DNA of 64,000 nt, from contig NZ_CP097150.1 of assembly GCF_023370075.1 (NCBI RefSeq), positions 558,001 through 622,000 on the forward strand, in the 5' to 3' direction. The DNA is from Deinococcus sp. QL22. GTDB taxonomy: Bacteria; Deinococcota; Deinococci; Deinococcales; Deinococcaceae. The notes under the pieces are model-generated. The model was not told where the DNA came from. It made no database searches and saw nothing but the letters and a program-made list of their open reading frames with translations. Both the position numbers and the translations under genes were made by a program. Below, one piece after another: positions 1-8,394 of the stretch (position 1 is the stretch's first letter; the number at the start of each line of letters is the position of its first letter).

Positions 1-586
1 GGGTCACACCGTCCTGATGAGGAAGTTCGGTAACGACGGCGCCGATGGGGGTCAGAAGGGTGTGCAGGACATCACGGTAGCGCGGGTCAACCGTGCGGGA
101 CACGATGACCTTGTAACGTGAAGTGGCGAGCATGGCCACCTTGACCGCTTCAAAGGTCGCGGTGGCTCCGTCATACATACTGGCGTTGGCGACGGCCATG
201 CCCGTCAGCGCCTGAACCATCTCCTGATATTCGTGCAGGGCTTGGAGCCAGCCCTGCATCAGTTCTGCCTGGTACGGCGTGTAGGCCGTCAGAAACTCAC
301 CGCGCCCGGCCAAGGCCCACACGGCTGCGGGCACGTGATGGTTGTAGGCTCCGGCGCCCAGAAAGTTTGTGGAAGCGTTCGGGCTGGTGTTGCGCTGCGC
401 CAGCTCGGTCATGTATGAGGTCAGTTCGAGTTCACTCAGAGCCGGGACGGGAGAAGACGGCGTGTTGCGCACGGCACCCGGCAGATGCGCGAACAAATCA
501 TCGACCCGCTTCTTACCAATGACCGTGAGCATGCTGCGGACGTCCTCATCCGTGTGCGGTGTGTAAGGATGCAAAAAGGGTGTCAA
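1..586 (-). CDS. gcvPA: Glycine dehydrogenase (decarboxylating) subunit 1, partial
   Basis: This is the N-terminal part (about 195 residues) of the alpha subunit of the split P-protein of the glycine cleavage system, which decarboxylates glycine with pyridoxal phosphate and passes the methylamine group to lipoyl H-protein. Translation of the minus strand shows the family hallmarks FLGAGAYNHHVPA, EFLTAYTPYQAEL and MAVANASMYDGAT. The gene runs off the left edge of the window, so the PLP-binding subunit is not visible. I prefer a TTG start at 586 because GGGAGG lies 8-9 nt upstream; a GTG at 595 overlaps that ribosome-binding site. Many bacteria have a single fused GcvP, so the split form is worth noting. 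Family assignment is confident from motifs; the exact start is less sure. Confidence 0.9.
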   Translation of the reverse strand, partial: MTPFLHPYTPHTDEDVRSMLTVIGKKRVDDLFAHLPGAVRNTPSSPVPALSELELTSYMTELAQRNTSPNASTNFLGAGAYNHHVPAAVWALAGRGEFLTAYTPYQAELMQGWLQALHEYQEMVQALTGMAVANASMYDGATATFEAVKVAMLATSRYKVIVSRTVDPRYRDVLHTLLTPIGAVVTELPHQDGVT

Positions 587-644
587 CGTGGGCACCTCCC
601 GTGATGTGATGACGTTCCAGTTAAACCTGGAGCGCGGTCGAAAC

Positions 645-673
645 ACTATAATGTTTTGTTGCCTGACAGGCAA
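645..673 (-). promoter_or_regulatory. gcvPA promoter with overlapping palindromic operator
   Basis: Reading the minus strand, TTGCCT (668-673) and TATAGT (645-650) are separated by exactly 17 nt and face gcvPA, with transcription expected to begin near 638. The -35 box is one arm of a palindrome, TTGCCTGACAGGCAA (659-673). The 11-mer TTTGTTGCCTG (655-665 on the plus strand) recurs in the marR promoter at 3046-3056, which suggests a common regulator. Promoter boxes are seen directly; the operator role is inference. Confidence 0.6.
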
Positions 674-757
674 CACAGCAGCACGTCAATTGCTTAACCG
701 TCCAGCGATGACGAATCTGGCCCCCACGTGGAAGAGCCAGACGTGAGCAGCTCAAAA

Positions 758-805
758 CCTCTTTGGTCAAAGAGGGTGTACGGTGAGCTCTGCTCCCGTA
801 CACCC
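758..805 (-). terminator. Double hairpin terminator after the AhpD-like gene
   Basis: Two adjacent inverted repeats follow the stop codon of the minus-strand gene that ends at 836. The first has a perfect 10-bp stem (774-783 with 796-805). The second is CCTCTTTG/CAAAGAGG (758-765 with 768-775) and is followed on the minus strand by TTTTG. They share two bases and could be alternative folds. The T tract is short, so strength is uncertain. Confidence 0.5.
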
Positions 806-835
806 TTAGTTCAACCCTTGCGCCGAAGCGGCCGT

Positions 836-1381
836 TTACTTATTGATCGGCCGCAGGCGTACTCCAAGGAAATCAACTGGGACGTCCAAGGCTACGTTGA
901 CGTAATTGGTGAACAGGTTCAAGGCGACGTGGGCGATGATCTCAACAATGGCTTCGTCGTCGAACCCCACAGCGCGCATCTCACTCACGTCTTCGTCGGT
1001 GATCTGGGCGCGGTCACGAACCAGCTTCACCGCAAACTGTAGCGCGGCTGCGGTTCGGGGATCACTGGACTCGCCTATCTGTGCCGCTTCCATCTCTGCA
1101 CCAGTCGCGCCTGCCTTGCGTCCGAGTGCAGTATGGGCAGCCAGGCAGTACTCGCAATTATTGATGTTGGCGATAGCGACGGCGATCTGTTCACCCAGCT
1201 TGCCTTCCAGCTTGCCCTGTCCGAGGGCCCCGAAGGCGCCCCACATGCTCCGGAGCGCCGCTGAGGAATTGGCGACAGCGCGGAACATGTTGGGTGTGGC
1301 GCCGAACGCGGCGTGGACTTCATTCAGCAGCAGTTGGCGGTCGTCGGACACGTTGTCTTGAAGCAATTGAACTCGGGGCAT
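836..1381 (-). CDS. Carboxymuconolactone decarboxylase / AhpD-like protein
   Basis: A 181-residue all-helical AhpD-like protein. The CMD-type redox motif is visible as NCEYCLAAHT (Cys76, Cys79, His83), the arrangement found in AhpD-type peroxidases that use the two cysteines to reduce peroxides or act with peroxiredoxins. Length and C-terminal aromatic/hydrophobic helix fit the single-domain members of the family. The start has a good ribosome-binding site (AGGAG, 6 nt spacing). It stands alone, 57 nt upstream of the stop of the next gene on the same strand, and is followed by a hairpin terminator. A role in oxidative stress defence is likely, but decarboxylase-type members look similar and the substrate cannot be told from sequence. 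Confidence 0.85.
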   Translation of the reverse strand: MPRVQLLQDNVSDDRQLLLNEVHAAFGATPNMFRAVANSSAALRSMWGAFGALGQGKLEGKLGEQIAVAIANINNCEYCLAAHTALGRKAGATGAEMEAAQIGESSDPRTAAALQFAVKLVRDRAQITDEDVSEMRAVGFDDEAIVEIIAHVALNLFTNYVNVALDVPVDFLGVRLRPINK

Positions 1382-1438
1382 GGCAGGCTCCTTGATGATG
1401 AGAAACGGGTGGAGGGAAGGACTAGAGCGGAGCGTTAA

Positions 1439-2182
1439 TCAGCGCACAGTGCCGGGCAGGCTCAGGTCGCCAGAAGCGACTTTGAACACGTCCGTGACGC
1501 ACAGCAGCGGGCTGTGCAAGTCCGCGTTCACCCGGAGCGCGGCGGTGACTCCATCAAACTTGAAGCTCTTCATGAAACCGAGTTCTTTGAGAGGCACGTT
1601 GATCTTCACCAGGCTGCCACCGAGTTTGAGCTCGTAGCCAGGACTGTCGATCAGAATCGGTAGGTTCGGCCAGGTCGCGGGGAGTTTGGGCTTGGCGCCA
1701 GCTGGGATGTCTTTGACCTTCAGAGCGCCAACGCCGCAAACGGCATCCGGCACCAGAACGACCCAGTGGGAGTGCCAGAGATTGCCGTCATTCTTCAGGT
1801 TGCCGTCACCATTTTCGTCATACAAAGGGGTGTCATCGAAATCAGGGTGAGCCGTGGCAGCCAAAGCGAGAATGCCCTGCCCCTTCTCAAAACCGACAGT
1901 GCTGGAGTCAAGTGTGGTCGGCCAAACGTAGCTGTACACCTGACTGCCTGCCAGCTGGCCCGTTACGGTGGGTATTGTCACGCCAGCCTTGCTTGAGGTC
2001 TGCATTTGAAACACCAGCTGTGTGCCCGTGCTGGTCACTTGGGTGCGGACGATGTCATAAGCGGCTAGCTTCGCTGTCCCAGTAGGGCTGCTGATCGCAC
2101 CTGAGGAGTTGGAACCGCCACCGGCGACAGCGGCGCTGAGGGAAAAGAAGAGAGCGAGAACCGACAGGGCCTTGTGTCTCAT
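1439..2182 (-). CDS. Secreted protein of unknown function
   Basis: A 247-residue protein with a clear Sec signal peptide: MRHK, a hydrophobic run through about residue 18, and a likely cut near AVAGGG. The mature part is Thr/Ser/Gly-rich with segments such as GFEKGQGILALAATAHPDF, an acidic DENGDGN stretch that could bind calcium, and NLWHSHWVVLV with two histidines. I do not recognise a named family. Two cysteines (around residues 150 and 228) may form a disulfide outside the cytoplasm. A ribosome-binding site (GGAG) precedes the ATG. It lies between the marR and ahpD-like genes on the same strand, with spacings of 159 and 57 nt, and could be co-transcribed with the latter. Confidence 0.65.
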   Translation of the reverse strand: MRHKALSVLALFFSLSAAVAGGGSNSSGAISSPTGTAKLAAYDIVRTQVTSTGTQLVFQMQTSSKAGVTIPTVTGQLAGSQVYSYVWPTTLDSSTVGFEKGQGILALAATAHPDFDDTPLYDENGDGNLKNDGNLWHSHWVVLVPDAVCGVGALKVKDIPAGAKPKLPATWPNLPILIDSPGYELKLGGSLVKINVPLKELGFMKSFKFDGVTAALRVNADLHSPLLCVTDVFKVASGDLSLPGTVR

Positions 2183-2341
2183 GATGATCTCCGTGGGTGG
2201 TCAAGACACACCGTATGAATGGGGGCGGGGAGAGGGGGCGGCGGAGACAACACTCTCCCGGTCAGGGCATGTGCCATGACTGAAAGGCCGTGAATTCCGT
2301 ACGAGCCTGCGTGATGAGGCCCGAAATCGGTAAATAAGGGG

Positions 2342-3013
2342 TCAGTGCAGCTGTTCGGGCTCAAGCCACCGTGCCCAGGTCATCGCCTGTTGTTCCGGTG
2401 GCGCGGCGCGGTGCTCACCGCAGTCGAGACGAAGATTCTGGTCACCGATGGGTGCGTCGAGCAGAACGCAGTGATGAGGCTTCACAAGAGACTCGTGGCG
2501 GTTTGGCTGAAAATTAACGCAGGTGACACACAGTCGGGCGACGGGAATCTCTCCACGCTGGTGCATCTGGCGAATGATTTTACTCAGACCACGCACGAAG
2601 ACCGTCTGCTCATTGGGGGTCAGCACATCGACCGCCTGACTCAGGCTGTTCGGCCACTGCGCGATCTGCTGCGCCATCATGTGGCCAGCATCCGTCAGCT
2701 TCAGGGCGAGGGAGCGCGGCTGAGCTGGATCCCGATCCTTCTGAACCAGACCTTTGACACCCAAGATCCGAATAGCGTCACTCACCGTTGGCGCGGTCAA
2801 GCCAAGCGACCGGGCCACGACATTCAATGCGGCAGGCCCTTTCACTTTTCTGTGAAGAAACGCCAGAATCTGCACCTGGGTCGAAGAGAGGCCGACTGCA
2901 TTTGCATCTCGCCAGGAGCGTTGCTGGCCAGCGAGGGCCAGCTTCGTTAGTCCTTCACTGATGCGAGGTTCCAGCGCGTCGTCCAGAGAACCGATTTCTA
3001 TTGAGGTCTGCAT
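2342..3013 (-). CDS. MarR-family regulator with Cys/His-rich C-terminal tail
   Basis: A 223-residue DNA-binding regulator. Residues about 35-150 form a MarR-type winged helix (LNVVARSLGLTAPTVSDAIR as recognition region, then the wing). Typical MarR proteins end near residue 150; this one continues for 70 residues with Cys162, Cys165, His173, His180, His181, Cys182, Cys198 and His201, a spacing that suggests a bound metal or iron-sulfur cluster. The promoter has consensus TTGACA and TATTAA boxes spaced 17 nt and overlaps an inverted repeat, so autoregulation is likely. The same operator half occurs at the gcvPA promoter. The domain is clear; the metal-sensing role and the regulon are inference. 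Confidence 0.85.
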   Translation of the reverse strand: MQTSIEIGSLDDALEPRISEGLTKLALAGQQRSWRDANAVGLSSTQVQILAFLHRKVKGPAALNVVARSLGLTAPTVSDAIRILGVKGLVQKDRDPAQPRSLALKLTDAGHMMAQQIAQWPNSLSQAVDVLTPNEQTVFVRGLSKIIRQMHQRGEIPVARLCVTCVNFQPNRHESLVKPHHCVLLDAPIGDQNLRLDCGEHRAAPPEQQAMTWARWLEPEQLH

Positions 3014-3035
3014 AGGTTCTCCTTCGGACTCCTAA

Positions 3036-3071
3036 TTAATACTCCTTTGTTGCCTGTGTGTCAACAGGTAA
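3036..3071 (-). promoter_or_regulatory. marR promoter and candidate autoregulatory operator
   Basis: On the minus strand, TTGACA (3059-3064) and TATTAA (3036-3041) are spaced 17 nt. An imperfect inverted repeat, TTACCTG-N8-CAGGCAA (3050-3071), covers the -35 box. The segment CAGGCAACAAA just inside it matches the gcvPA promoter exactly. Boxes are visible; binding by the MarR protein is inference. Confidence 0.6.
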
Positions 3072-3357
3072 GCCCCAATAGAAGCTAACAGTGAAGCAGG
3101 CTCAGTTGGCGAAGCTTATTCCCCCATCAGGAGTCTGGCTCCTCAATTTGAATGATTGCTCTCCACAGCGAGCCTTCTGAATATCAATTCTAGAAGTGCT
3201 GTCTGAAATGCCAACGCAGAGGCATCAGATGGCCCTCCTCCTAGCCTGCCGAAAATATTGCCCTACTGGCAACAAGTTGATCAGCCGACACAAGTTGAGT
3301 CTCCTTAGCATTCCATCCAAGACTCATCGAGAGGGCAACTTGACGTTTTCGGAGGTA
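3072..3357. other. Intergenic stretch without a supported gene
   Basis: Between the marR promoter and the 3' end of the Rrf2 gene I find no convincing gene. An open frame on the plus strand (3196-3435) lacks a ribosome-binding site, overlaps the Rrf2 gene antisense and has no recognisable motif. The AT content is higher than in the flanking genes, as expected for a control region. Confidence 0.4.
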
Positions 3358-3846
3358 TCAGGAAGGCTGTACGGTCTGGATCCCCTCAGGTGCACAGGGA
3401 GGAGCTGGAGTCACGGGCGCCCAAGCCTCTGCTGATGGCGGCGCACCGAGCAGCATCGTGTTCTGTGCCAAGTCGGCCAGGGTATAGCGATCCAGGACGC
3501 CATAAAACGCCTGGAGAGCTTCGGAGAGGGCACGCTGCAGCTCACAATTAAACCGCAAGGGGCAACTGGGACAGTCCACCAGCGGTATGCCCGGCTCTGT
3601 TGTGCGGACAACCGTTCCCACAATGATCTCGGCTGCCGGAATTCCCAGTTTCAGTCCTCCGCCACGCCCCCGTACTGCCCGAACCCAACCTTCACGGCTG
3701 AGCAGCGTAACGGCTTTATTCAAGTGATTGAACGGCACGTTGTACATCTGTGCAAGCTCCGCAGTGGTCGTCACAGTTGCTGGTGCTTGCCGTGCCAGAT
3801 GAATGAGAATCCGTAACGAGGCATCTGTAAATAACGTCAGTTGCAT
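3358..3846 (-). CDS. Rrf2-family transcriptional regulator, NsrR-like
   Basis: A 162-residue regulator. The N-terminal winged helix is typical of Rrf2 proteins (MQLTLFTDASLRILIHLA, then the helix with NVPFNHLNKAVTLLSREGWV and the wing RGRGGGLKLG). Three cysteines, Cys92, Cys95 and Cys101 (DCPSCPLRFNCEL), sit where NsrR and IscR bind an iron-sulfur cluster, although the first gap is shorter than usual. A nitric-oxide or redox-sensing repressor is the best guess. The ATG overlaps the stop of the open frame that runs out of the neighbouring IS701-like element (TGAATG), so the insertion may have replaced or altered the promoter. The C-terminal 25 residues are Pro/Ala-rich and probably disordered. 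Confidence 0.85.
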   Translation of the reverse strand: MQLTLFTDASLRILIHLARQAPATVTTTAELAQMYNVPFNHLNKAVTLLSREGWVRAVRGRGGGLKLGIPAAEIIVGTVVRTTEPGIPLVDCPSCPLRFNCELQRALSEALQAFYGVLDRYTLADLAQNTMLLGAPPSAEAWAPVTPAPPCAPEGIQTVQPS

Positions 3847-5393
3847 TCAGCACTCCAGCCCCAAGCTCCCACCATGCTTCAGGATAGGCCGTGATCCGAA
3901 CGGTAAACCAGCGTGAAACACCCTTTCTCTCAAGGGTCGAGCGACCGGAGAGGACAGGCCCCCTGTGGCCTCACTGACCACAGCGGCAGCCAGCCGTTGA
4001 AATGCACAATGAACTATTGGTACTCCGTTGACTCTTAAGAAGAATGCCCTTGTGAACGGCATTGAGGTGACATAGAGCGAGAGAGGCTGCCCTTGTGCCA
4101 CGGACCTAAGCAACGCGAGCAGCGTGTTGGGTGGCTCAGCTGTTGTGAAGGCACGCCACGCTCTCCAGATCCAGACAAAGGGTTCCAAATAACAACGGAC
4201 GCGACGCAGAGCGGCACTCCAGGTCGGCGGCGGCTGAGCCACCGCTGAGGGTTGGTGATCGTCGTGCGGCTCTGTGGTGGGAGGGTCATGCGTCGGCTGT
4301 GCCGTCTCCCAATACAAGAAACAGAACACGACGCAGACAAGGTTCCAGTGACGCCGGAGGGCGAGGTCGGAGCGTGCCTGACAGTGTGTCCAGCCCAAAT
4401 GCTGCTTGACCTCGCGGTCGGCCTGCTCAATTCGAGGCCGCCGGGCATACAGCCAGGCGATTTCCAACAGCGTCGCTGGCAGCGTCCTGGCATGCCACAC
4501 CATAGTGTCCTGCTCACCCTCGCGGAGATTGGAAATCAGATATTCCGTGCGCTCTTCCGGCAACTCCACCAGATCCGGCGTGACGACAATCAGCCGAAAG
4601 GTCTGGTGCGGCCCAAAAGGGCCGCCCTGTCGTTTGGCGACCCATTTGATTTCTTGATGCCCATCGGCATCCGTGCGCACGAGAGGTTGCCAGGCCTCTG
4701 GCGCTACGTGCAGCGCCAGTTCCTCAACACTCCCTGGCTGGTCTGCGGCATGCCACCACGTGTGAGATGCCGGCAGCGCCAACACAACTGGAAGGTGTTG
4801 ACGGATGAGGTGGGTCTGGAAGACCTCGTTCCGCCCGTAGAAACTGTCCGCGACCACCGCCCGATACGGCCAATCGGCCCGGACAGCATCAATGAGGTCA
4901 ATCGCAAGTTGGGGCTTGGTTTTGAACGCAAGACCAATGATCCCGCGTTCAAAATGATGGGCTGGCGTATACGGCACGAATTTCAGGGGGACAGAGGCGT
5001 CTGACGTGTCATACAGCACATGGACGGTCACGATGCCCGAATCGACCTTGCCCAAACTTCCCAAGTACTGCCAACCCACATGCGCGGTGTGCGTGCCGTA
5101 TTTCCGGTCGCCTGTCTCGTCAATCACCAGCACCGCGCCTCACTGAGCCCTCCCGGATCCCAAGTGCTCCCTCGCAAGAACCACTGAAGACGCTGTGCGT
5201 CCTTGTGTCGGCTGCCCGGTTGGCCCGGTTCGGTATTCGCCAGCCCCGTCGCCGTTTTGTGAAGTTCCGTTCCCAGAAGAAGAATTTGCAGATATGTTTG
5301 AAAGGTGACTTGCTGTGTGGGACGCGTAAACGTCGAGTCGGACAGCTGGCAATACTGCTCCAACGGTTCAGGAATGAGCTGTTGGGTGTCCAT
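3847..5393 (-). pseudogene. IS701-family transposase, frameshifted
   Basis: Two overlapping reading frames together make one IS701-type transposase. The first (5393 down to about 5130) gives the N-terminus, starting MDTQQLIPEPLEQYCQLSD and ending at SEARCW. The second (5133 down to 3847) starts with the catalytic segment LVIDETGDRKYGTHTAHVGW and contains VVADSFYGRNEVF and PRIEQADREVKQHLGW, the DDE core. The frames differ near 5130, and about 15-20 residues normally found before VIDETGDRK seem to be missing, so this is a small deletion with frameshift. The second frame passes through the terminal repeat (encoding RVNGVPIV) and runs 167 nt into host DNA before stopping at the Rrf2 start codon. 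Confidence 0.8.
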
Positions 5394-5437
5394 TCCCTAG
5401 CTTGCATCCGTTCCATGAGTCAATGGAGTACCAATAG
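4014..5437 (-). mobile_element. IS701-like insertion sequence
   Basis: The ends are marked by a nearly perfect terminal inverted repeat: CTATTGGTACTCCGTTGACTC at 4014 (cited in part) and its complement with one A/G difference ending at 5437. The element is about 1.42 kb and carries one DDE transposase on the minus strand. I cannot find a matching target-site duplication in the flanks (TGAA on the left, CGTC on the right), so it is old or has rearranged. It lies inside or at the 3' end of a MerR-type gene on its right and 167 nt from the Rrf2 gene on its left. The transposase is frameshifted, so the element is probably immobile. Confidence 0.75.
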
Positions 5438-6019
5438 CGTCGTTCAGCAAAACCCCGACCTCCACCGTGAAGCTTCATTCGGTGAGCCCGCCGAGACGTC
5501 GTCTCGGTCGCGTGGAACATCGGACGGGGCATCTCGGCACAGTGAGAAGCTGTGGCCAGGCATGAGGCTTTGTCCCCGAACAAGCGTGGTGATGCGTTCG
5601 ATGGCCCGGCGACGATCGATCTCCACGGTATGGAGGGACGTGACGTACCGAGTGTAGGCCATGGGTTGTGCCGCGAGGGTTTTGACGGTGACGGCGATCG
5701 GGTCGAGACCGGCGCATTCCATCCGGTTAAGCGCTTCGAGTGCGTGAGCGTCTCTCGTTATCCGCTGTTCCACCCGGCGACGGTGGCGCAGCAACGTCAG
5801 GCGCCGTAACTCCTCATCTGGTTCGCGTAAGTACTCGCGAATTTCGTTCAGGGGGACCTCCAGCCCGCGCATGACGCGGATACGTTCCGCGTCCATCATC
5901 TGTGACGGAAAGTAGTAGCGGTAATTGCTGGCAGGACCCACCACAGCAGGTCGCAACAAGCCTTCCTCGTCGTAGTGTCGTAAGGTTGTGACCGTTAAGT
6001 CGGTCGAGCGGGCGAACAT
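5438..6019 (-). pseudogene. MerR-family regulator truncated by the IS701-like element
   Basis: The protein starts MFARSTDLTVTTLRHYDEEG, a MerR winged helix, followed by the dimerisation helix (LRRLTLLRHRRRVEQRI) and the beginning of a GyrI/BmrR-like effector domain (TLAAQPMAYTRYVTSL). The frame changes near 5465: the expected sequence FTVEVGVLLND is readable in the next frame and then hits the insertion sequence at 5437. The normal N-terminus would include two to four more residues (RSIG is encoded upstream but without a start codon). The gene therefore has a frameshift, a lost 3' half and a doubtful start, and is most likely non-functional. The lost half was not found beyond the other end of the element. 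Confidence 0.7.
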
Positions 6020-6903
6020 ACCGATACTTCGTTTTTGAAGAGGTGTCCTGCAGGTTCTTCATGAACTCAGTGTGAAGTCTCGGCTCACCGAAGAGTCAAG
6101 CCCTTCCTCGGAGACGAGATGCGGCCATCCCATTTCGAAGTGAGGACGCACGGTCGTTTCCGCGAGACCACCGGTTTAAGCCACCACGAAGAGAAGCTGG
6201 CGTCAGGCAGAAGGGACAAAAGGGGGAAGAAGGTTCCCGGACAAGTTGCAGCCGTGCGCGAGCCTGCGGGATGAGCAACATGGCTCGGCAGCCGACACGC
6301 TGTGCCGAAATGTCGAGCAGAGGGCGGAGCTGACCGCGCTGGTGGTGCCTACCGTGCGCCGCAATCGGCAGGAGGCCATCGCCCTCGGCTGGGCTTTGGC
6401 GTGAACGGGAGGTCTGCATTCGGAGAACCTACGTGTGCCGAAAAATCCTTTCCAGACCGAACACACGCTCATCCAGTTCAGGCAACACAACCTTCAGGAT
6501 TATTCGGCGGATTAGCGGGGAATATACAAATTGATGAACCGGGGTGAGGCCCTCCTGGATCTTTTTAGGCTGGAAGCAGACGCGGGTTCAGGACGGGAGC
6601 GGTAAATTCTGTTCCGCTAGGGGGAAGGCGGGCCTGCTTGCGCAATGCTTGGTGCGTCGCCCCAGCATGTGCGCTCTTGTGGCGCCCTAGGTAAGCCCAC
6701 GCTGCCGACGAGACAAACGCTGCGCTGACCAGGCACTTCTGACATTGAAATCGATGGTTGACCCCTGCAGCGACACCTTCCTTGCCGCCTGTGCCACGAC
6801 TGCTGGCCTCTCCTCTGGTGCCGTGACCACCGGGATCGGGGTTCCGTCATCAGGAGCATGCCCAGAGCCAGTTCAGGCAACAAGACCGGAACCTTCACAG
6901 CTA
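6020..6903. other. Gene-poor stretch, probably decayed
   Basis: No gene can be supported over about 880 nt. Several short frames exist on both strands but lack ribosome-binding sites and recognisable motifs. A plus-strand frame around 6260-6405 reads VEQRAELTALVVPTVRRNR, and another near 6545 reads RGEALLDLFRLEADAGSGR; both look protein-like but have no start and no identified family. They may be fragments of a lost gene. Confidence 0.3.
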
Positions 6904-6931
6904 TTGACTTTCTAGACGACTGGTCTAATAA
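6904..6931 (+). promoter_or_regulatory. tetR promoter with TAGAC-N5-GTCTA operator
   Basis: TTGACT (6904-6909) and TAATAA (6926-6931) are spaced 16 nt. The inverted repeat TAGACGACTGGTCTA (6913-6927) fills the spacer. The same half-sites recur before the dehydrogenase gene at 7555-7569. The -10 box ends 7 nt before the ATG at 6939, so the mRNA may be leaderless. Confidence 0.6.
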
Positions 6932-6938
6932 TGAATGT

Positions 6939-7517
6939 ATGCAGCATGACACCCGTGAGAAGATCCTCAAAGTCGCTCACGGGTTGGTGATGGTGCGTGG
7001 CTTCAACAACACTGGACTGAGTGAGATCCTGAAAGAAGCTGGCGTGCCTAAAGGTTCCTTTTACCACTACTTTCCCAGCAAGGACGATCTGGGATTTGCT
7101 TTGCTTGATCGCTTCAGCGCGGCTCTCCTGGCCGACCTGAATCAGTTTTTTTCGACGCATGAGGGAACTGCCCTTGAGGCCCTGCGGGCGTACTTTGAAC
7201 ACCTGACCGTGCTTTTCAAGGACGAGTTCTCTTTATGCAATTGTTTGCTCGGCAATCTGGGGCAGGAACTCGCTGCTCAGCACGAAGGTTTTAGACGGGC
7301 AGTGAAGCAACACTTTGACGAGATAGAACAGTGCTTGGCAGAGCAGTTTGAGCGTGCCAAGCGGGAAGGCGATCTCGATTCATCTGTAAACAGCCTCAGT
7401 TTGGCCCGACTGCTGTTTTCAGGGTGGGAGGGAAGTTTGATCCGGGCCAAGTTGGAACAGTCAGCTGATCAACCCGCAGCCTTTATCCAGTTCTTCTTTG
7501 ACCGTTTGAAAACTTGA
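6939..7517 (+). CDS. TetR/AcrR-family repressor
   Basis: A 192-residue repressor counted from the ATG at 6939 (a longer in-frame start at 6858 would place the operator inside the gene and is rejected). The N-terminal HTH reads REKILKVAHGLVMVRGFNN, then GVPKGSFYHYFPSKDDLG, the classic TetR recognition helix. The C-terminal half resembles the AcuR/YxaF type that senses small ligands, with a Cys pair in FSLCNCLLGN. The promoter operator TAGAC-N5-GTCTA also occurs before the downstream dehydrogenase gene 92 nt away, so the two genes probably form a small regulon controlled by this protein. The ligand is unknown. Confidence 0.88.
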   Translation: MQHDTREKILKVAHGLVMVRGFNNTGLSEILKEAGVPKGSFYHYFPSKDDLGFALLDRFSAALLADLNQFFSTHEGTALEALRAYFEHLTVLFKDEFSLCNCLLGNLGQELAAQHEGFRRAVKQHFDEIEQCLAEQFERAKREGDLDSSVNSLSLARLLFSGWEGSLIRAKLEQSADQPAAFIQFFFDRLKT

Positions 7518-7543
7518 GCTGATGCAAAGCACGCCGTTTTTAT

Positions 7544-7571
7544 TTGTCATTACTTAGACGACCGGTCTACT
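7544..7571 (+). promoter_or_regulatory. SDR promoter with second TetR operator
   Basis: TTGTCA (7544-7549) and TCTACT (7566-7571) are spaced 16 nt. TAGACGACCGGTCTA (7555-7569) covers the spacer and the start of the -10 box and matches the tetR operator in 14 of 15 positions. Repression by occlusion of the -10 box is the simplest reading. Confidence 0.6.
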
Positions 7572-7609
7572 TCAATGAAGCAGAACACCTCACCATAGGG
7601 AGAACCACC

Positions 7610-8341
7610 ATGAACCTAAAACGCATCCAAGGCACCCACGTCCTCGTTACTGGCGCCAATCGTGGCATCGGTCAAGCTTTCACCAGGTCGCTGCTCACCC
7701 GTGGTGCCGAACGAGTTTACGCAGCCGTGCGCGACCCAGCGAACATCACGACTCTTGACACCTCCGACAACCGACTGATTCCCGTCATCCTGGATATCAC
7801 CAACTCCGACGACATTCAGCGTGTCAAACAGACTCTGCCACGCTTGGATCTGCTGATTAACAACGCCGGCACCGCCTTCCCATCAACTTACAGTGCGGCG
7901 TCTGCCCTCTCCTCCGCCCGCCAGGAGATGAACACCAATTACTTCGGTCCGCTTGAGCTGAGCACTGCCCTGTTGGAGTTACTGCGTCAAAGCCCAAATG
8001 CAGGAATCATCAACGTCTCGTCCATCGCGGGGATCACCAATTTCAAGGCTTTGGGCACTTACTCTGCGTCGAAAGCCGCCGCACACTTCCTCACACAAGG
8101 CTTACGCGCCGAAGTTGGTCCGGCAGGCATTTTTGTAGCGGGTGTTTATCCCGGACCTGTGGATACCCGCATGGCTGCTGGATTCGAGATGCACAAGCCA
8201 AGTGCTCACGAAGTGGCCGAGGTGGTGCTTGACGCTTATCAAGCGGCAGTAGAGGACATCTTTCCAGACGCTTTTTCTCGTGCCATGGCGGACATGTTCT
8301 TCCAGAATCCAAAAGCTTTGGAACAAGAATTCGCGAAGTAA
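7610..8341 (+). CDS. Short-chain dehydrogenase/reductase (SDR)
   Basis: A 243-residue NAD(P)-dependent oxidoreductase. The Rossmann glycine motif is TGANRGIG (residues 14-21), the NNAG motif is at 84-87, and the catalytic Ser138, Tyr151 and Lys155 (INVSSIAG, TYSASK) are all present. A basic residue (Arg18) in the glycine motif favours NADP. The ATG at 7610 has AGGGAGAA 6 nt upstream. It is the likely target of the TetR repressor encoded upstream, a common pairing for detoxifying reductases of quinones, aldehydes or xenobiotics. The substrate cannot be inferred. The 3' end abuts the debris of an IS3-type element. Confidence 0.88.
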   Translation: MNLKRIQGTHVLVTGANRGIGQAFTRSLLTRGAERVYAAVRDPANITTLDTSDNRLIPVILDITNSDDIQRVKQTLPRLDLLINNAGTAFPSTYSAASALSSARQEMNTNYFGPLELSTALLELLRQSPNAGIINVSSIAGITNFKALGTYSASKAAAHFLTQGLRAEVGPAGIFVAGVYPGPVDTRMAAGFEMHKPSAHEVAEVVLDAYQAAVEDIFPDAFSRAMADMFFQNPKALEQEFAK

Positions 8342-8394
8342 TGGTCAACGAACCGTAGGAATGCCGGACAGCCGATAGTGCTCCAAGAAATTCT

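Noticed and set aside
596..835. Possible glycine riboswitch before gcvPA
   Set aside because: The leader from the promoter is only about 50 nt, and the hairpins farther upstream act as a terminator for the neighbouring gene; no conserved glycine-aptamer core was found.
3196..3435. 79-codon frame between marR and the Rrf2 gene
   Set aside because: No ribosome-binding site; overlaps the Rrf2 gene antisense; no homology recognised.
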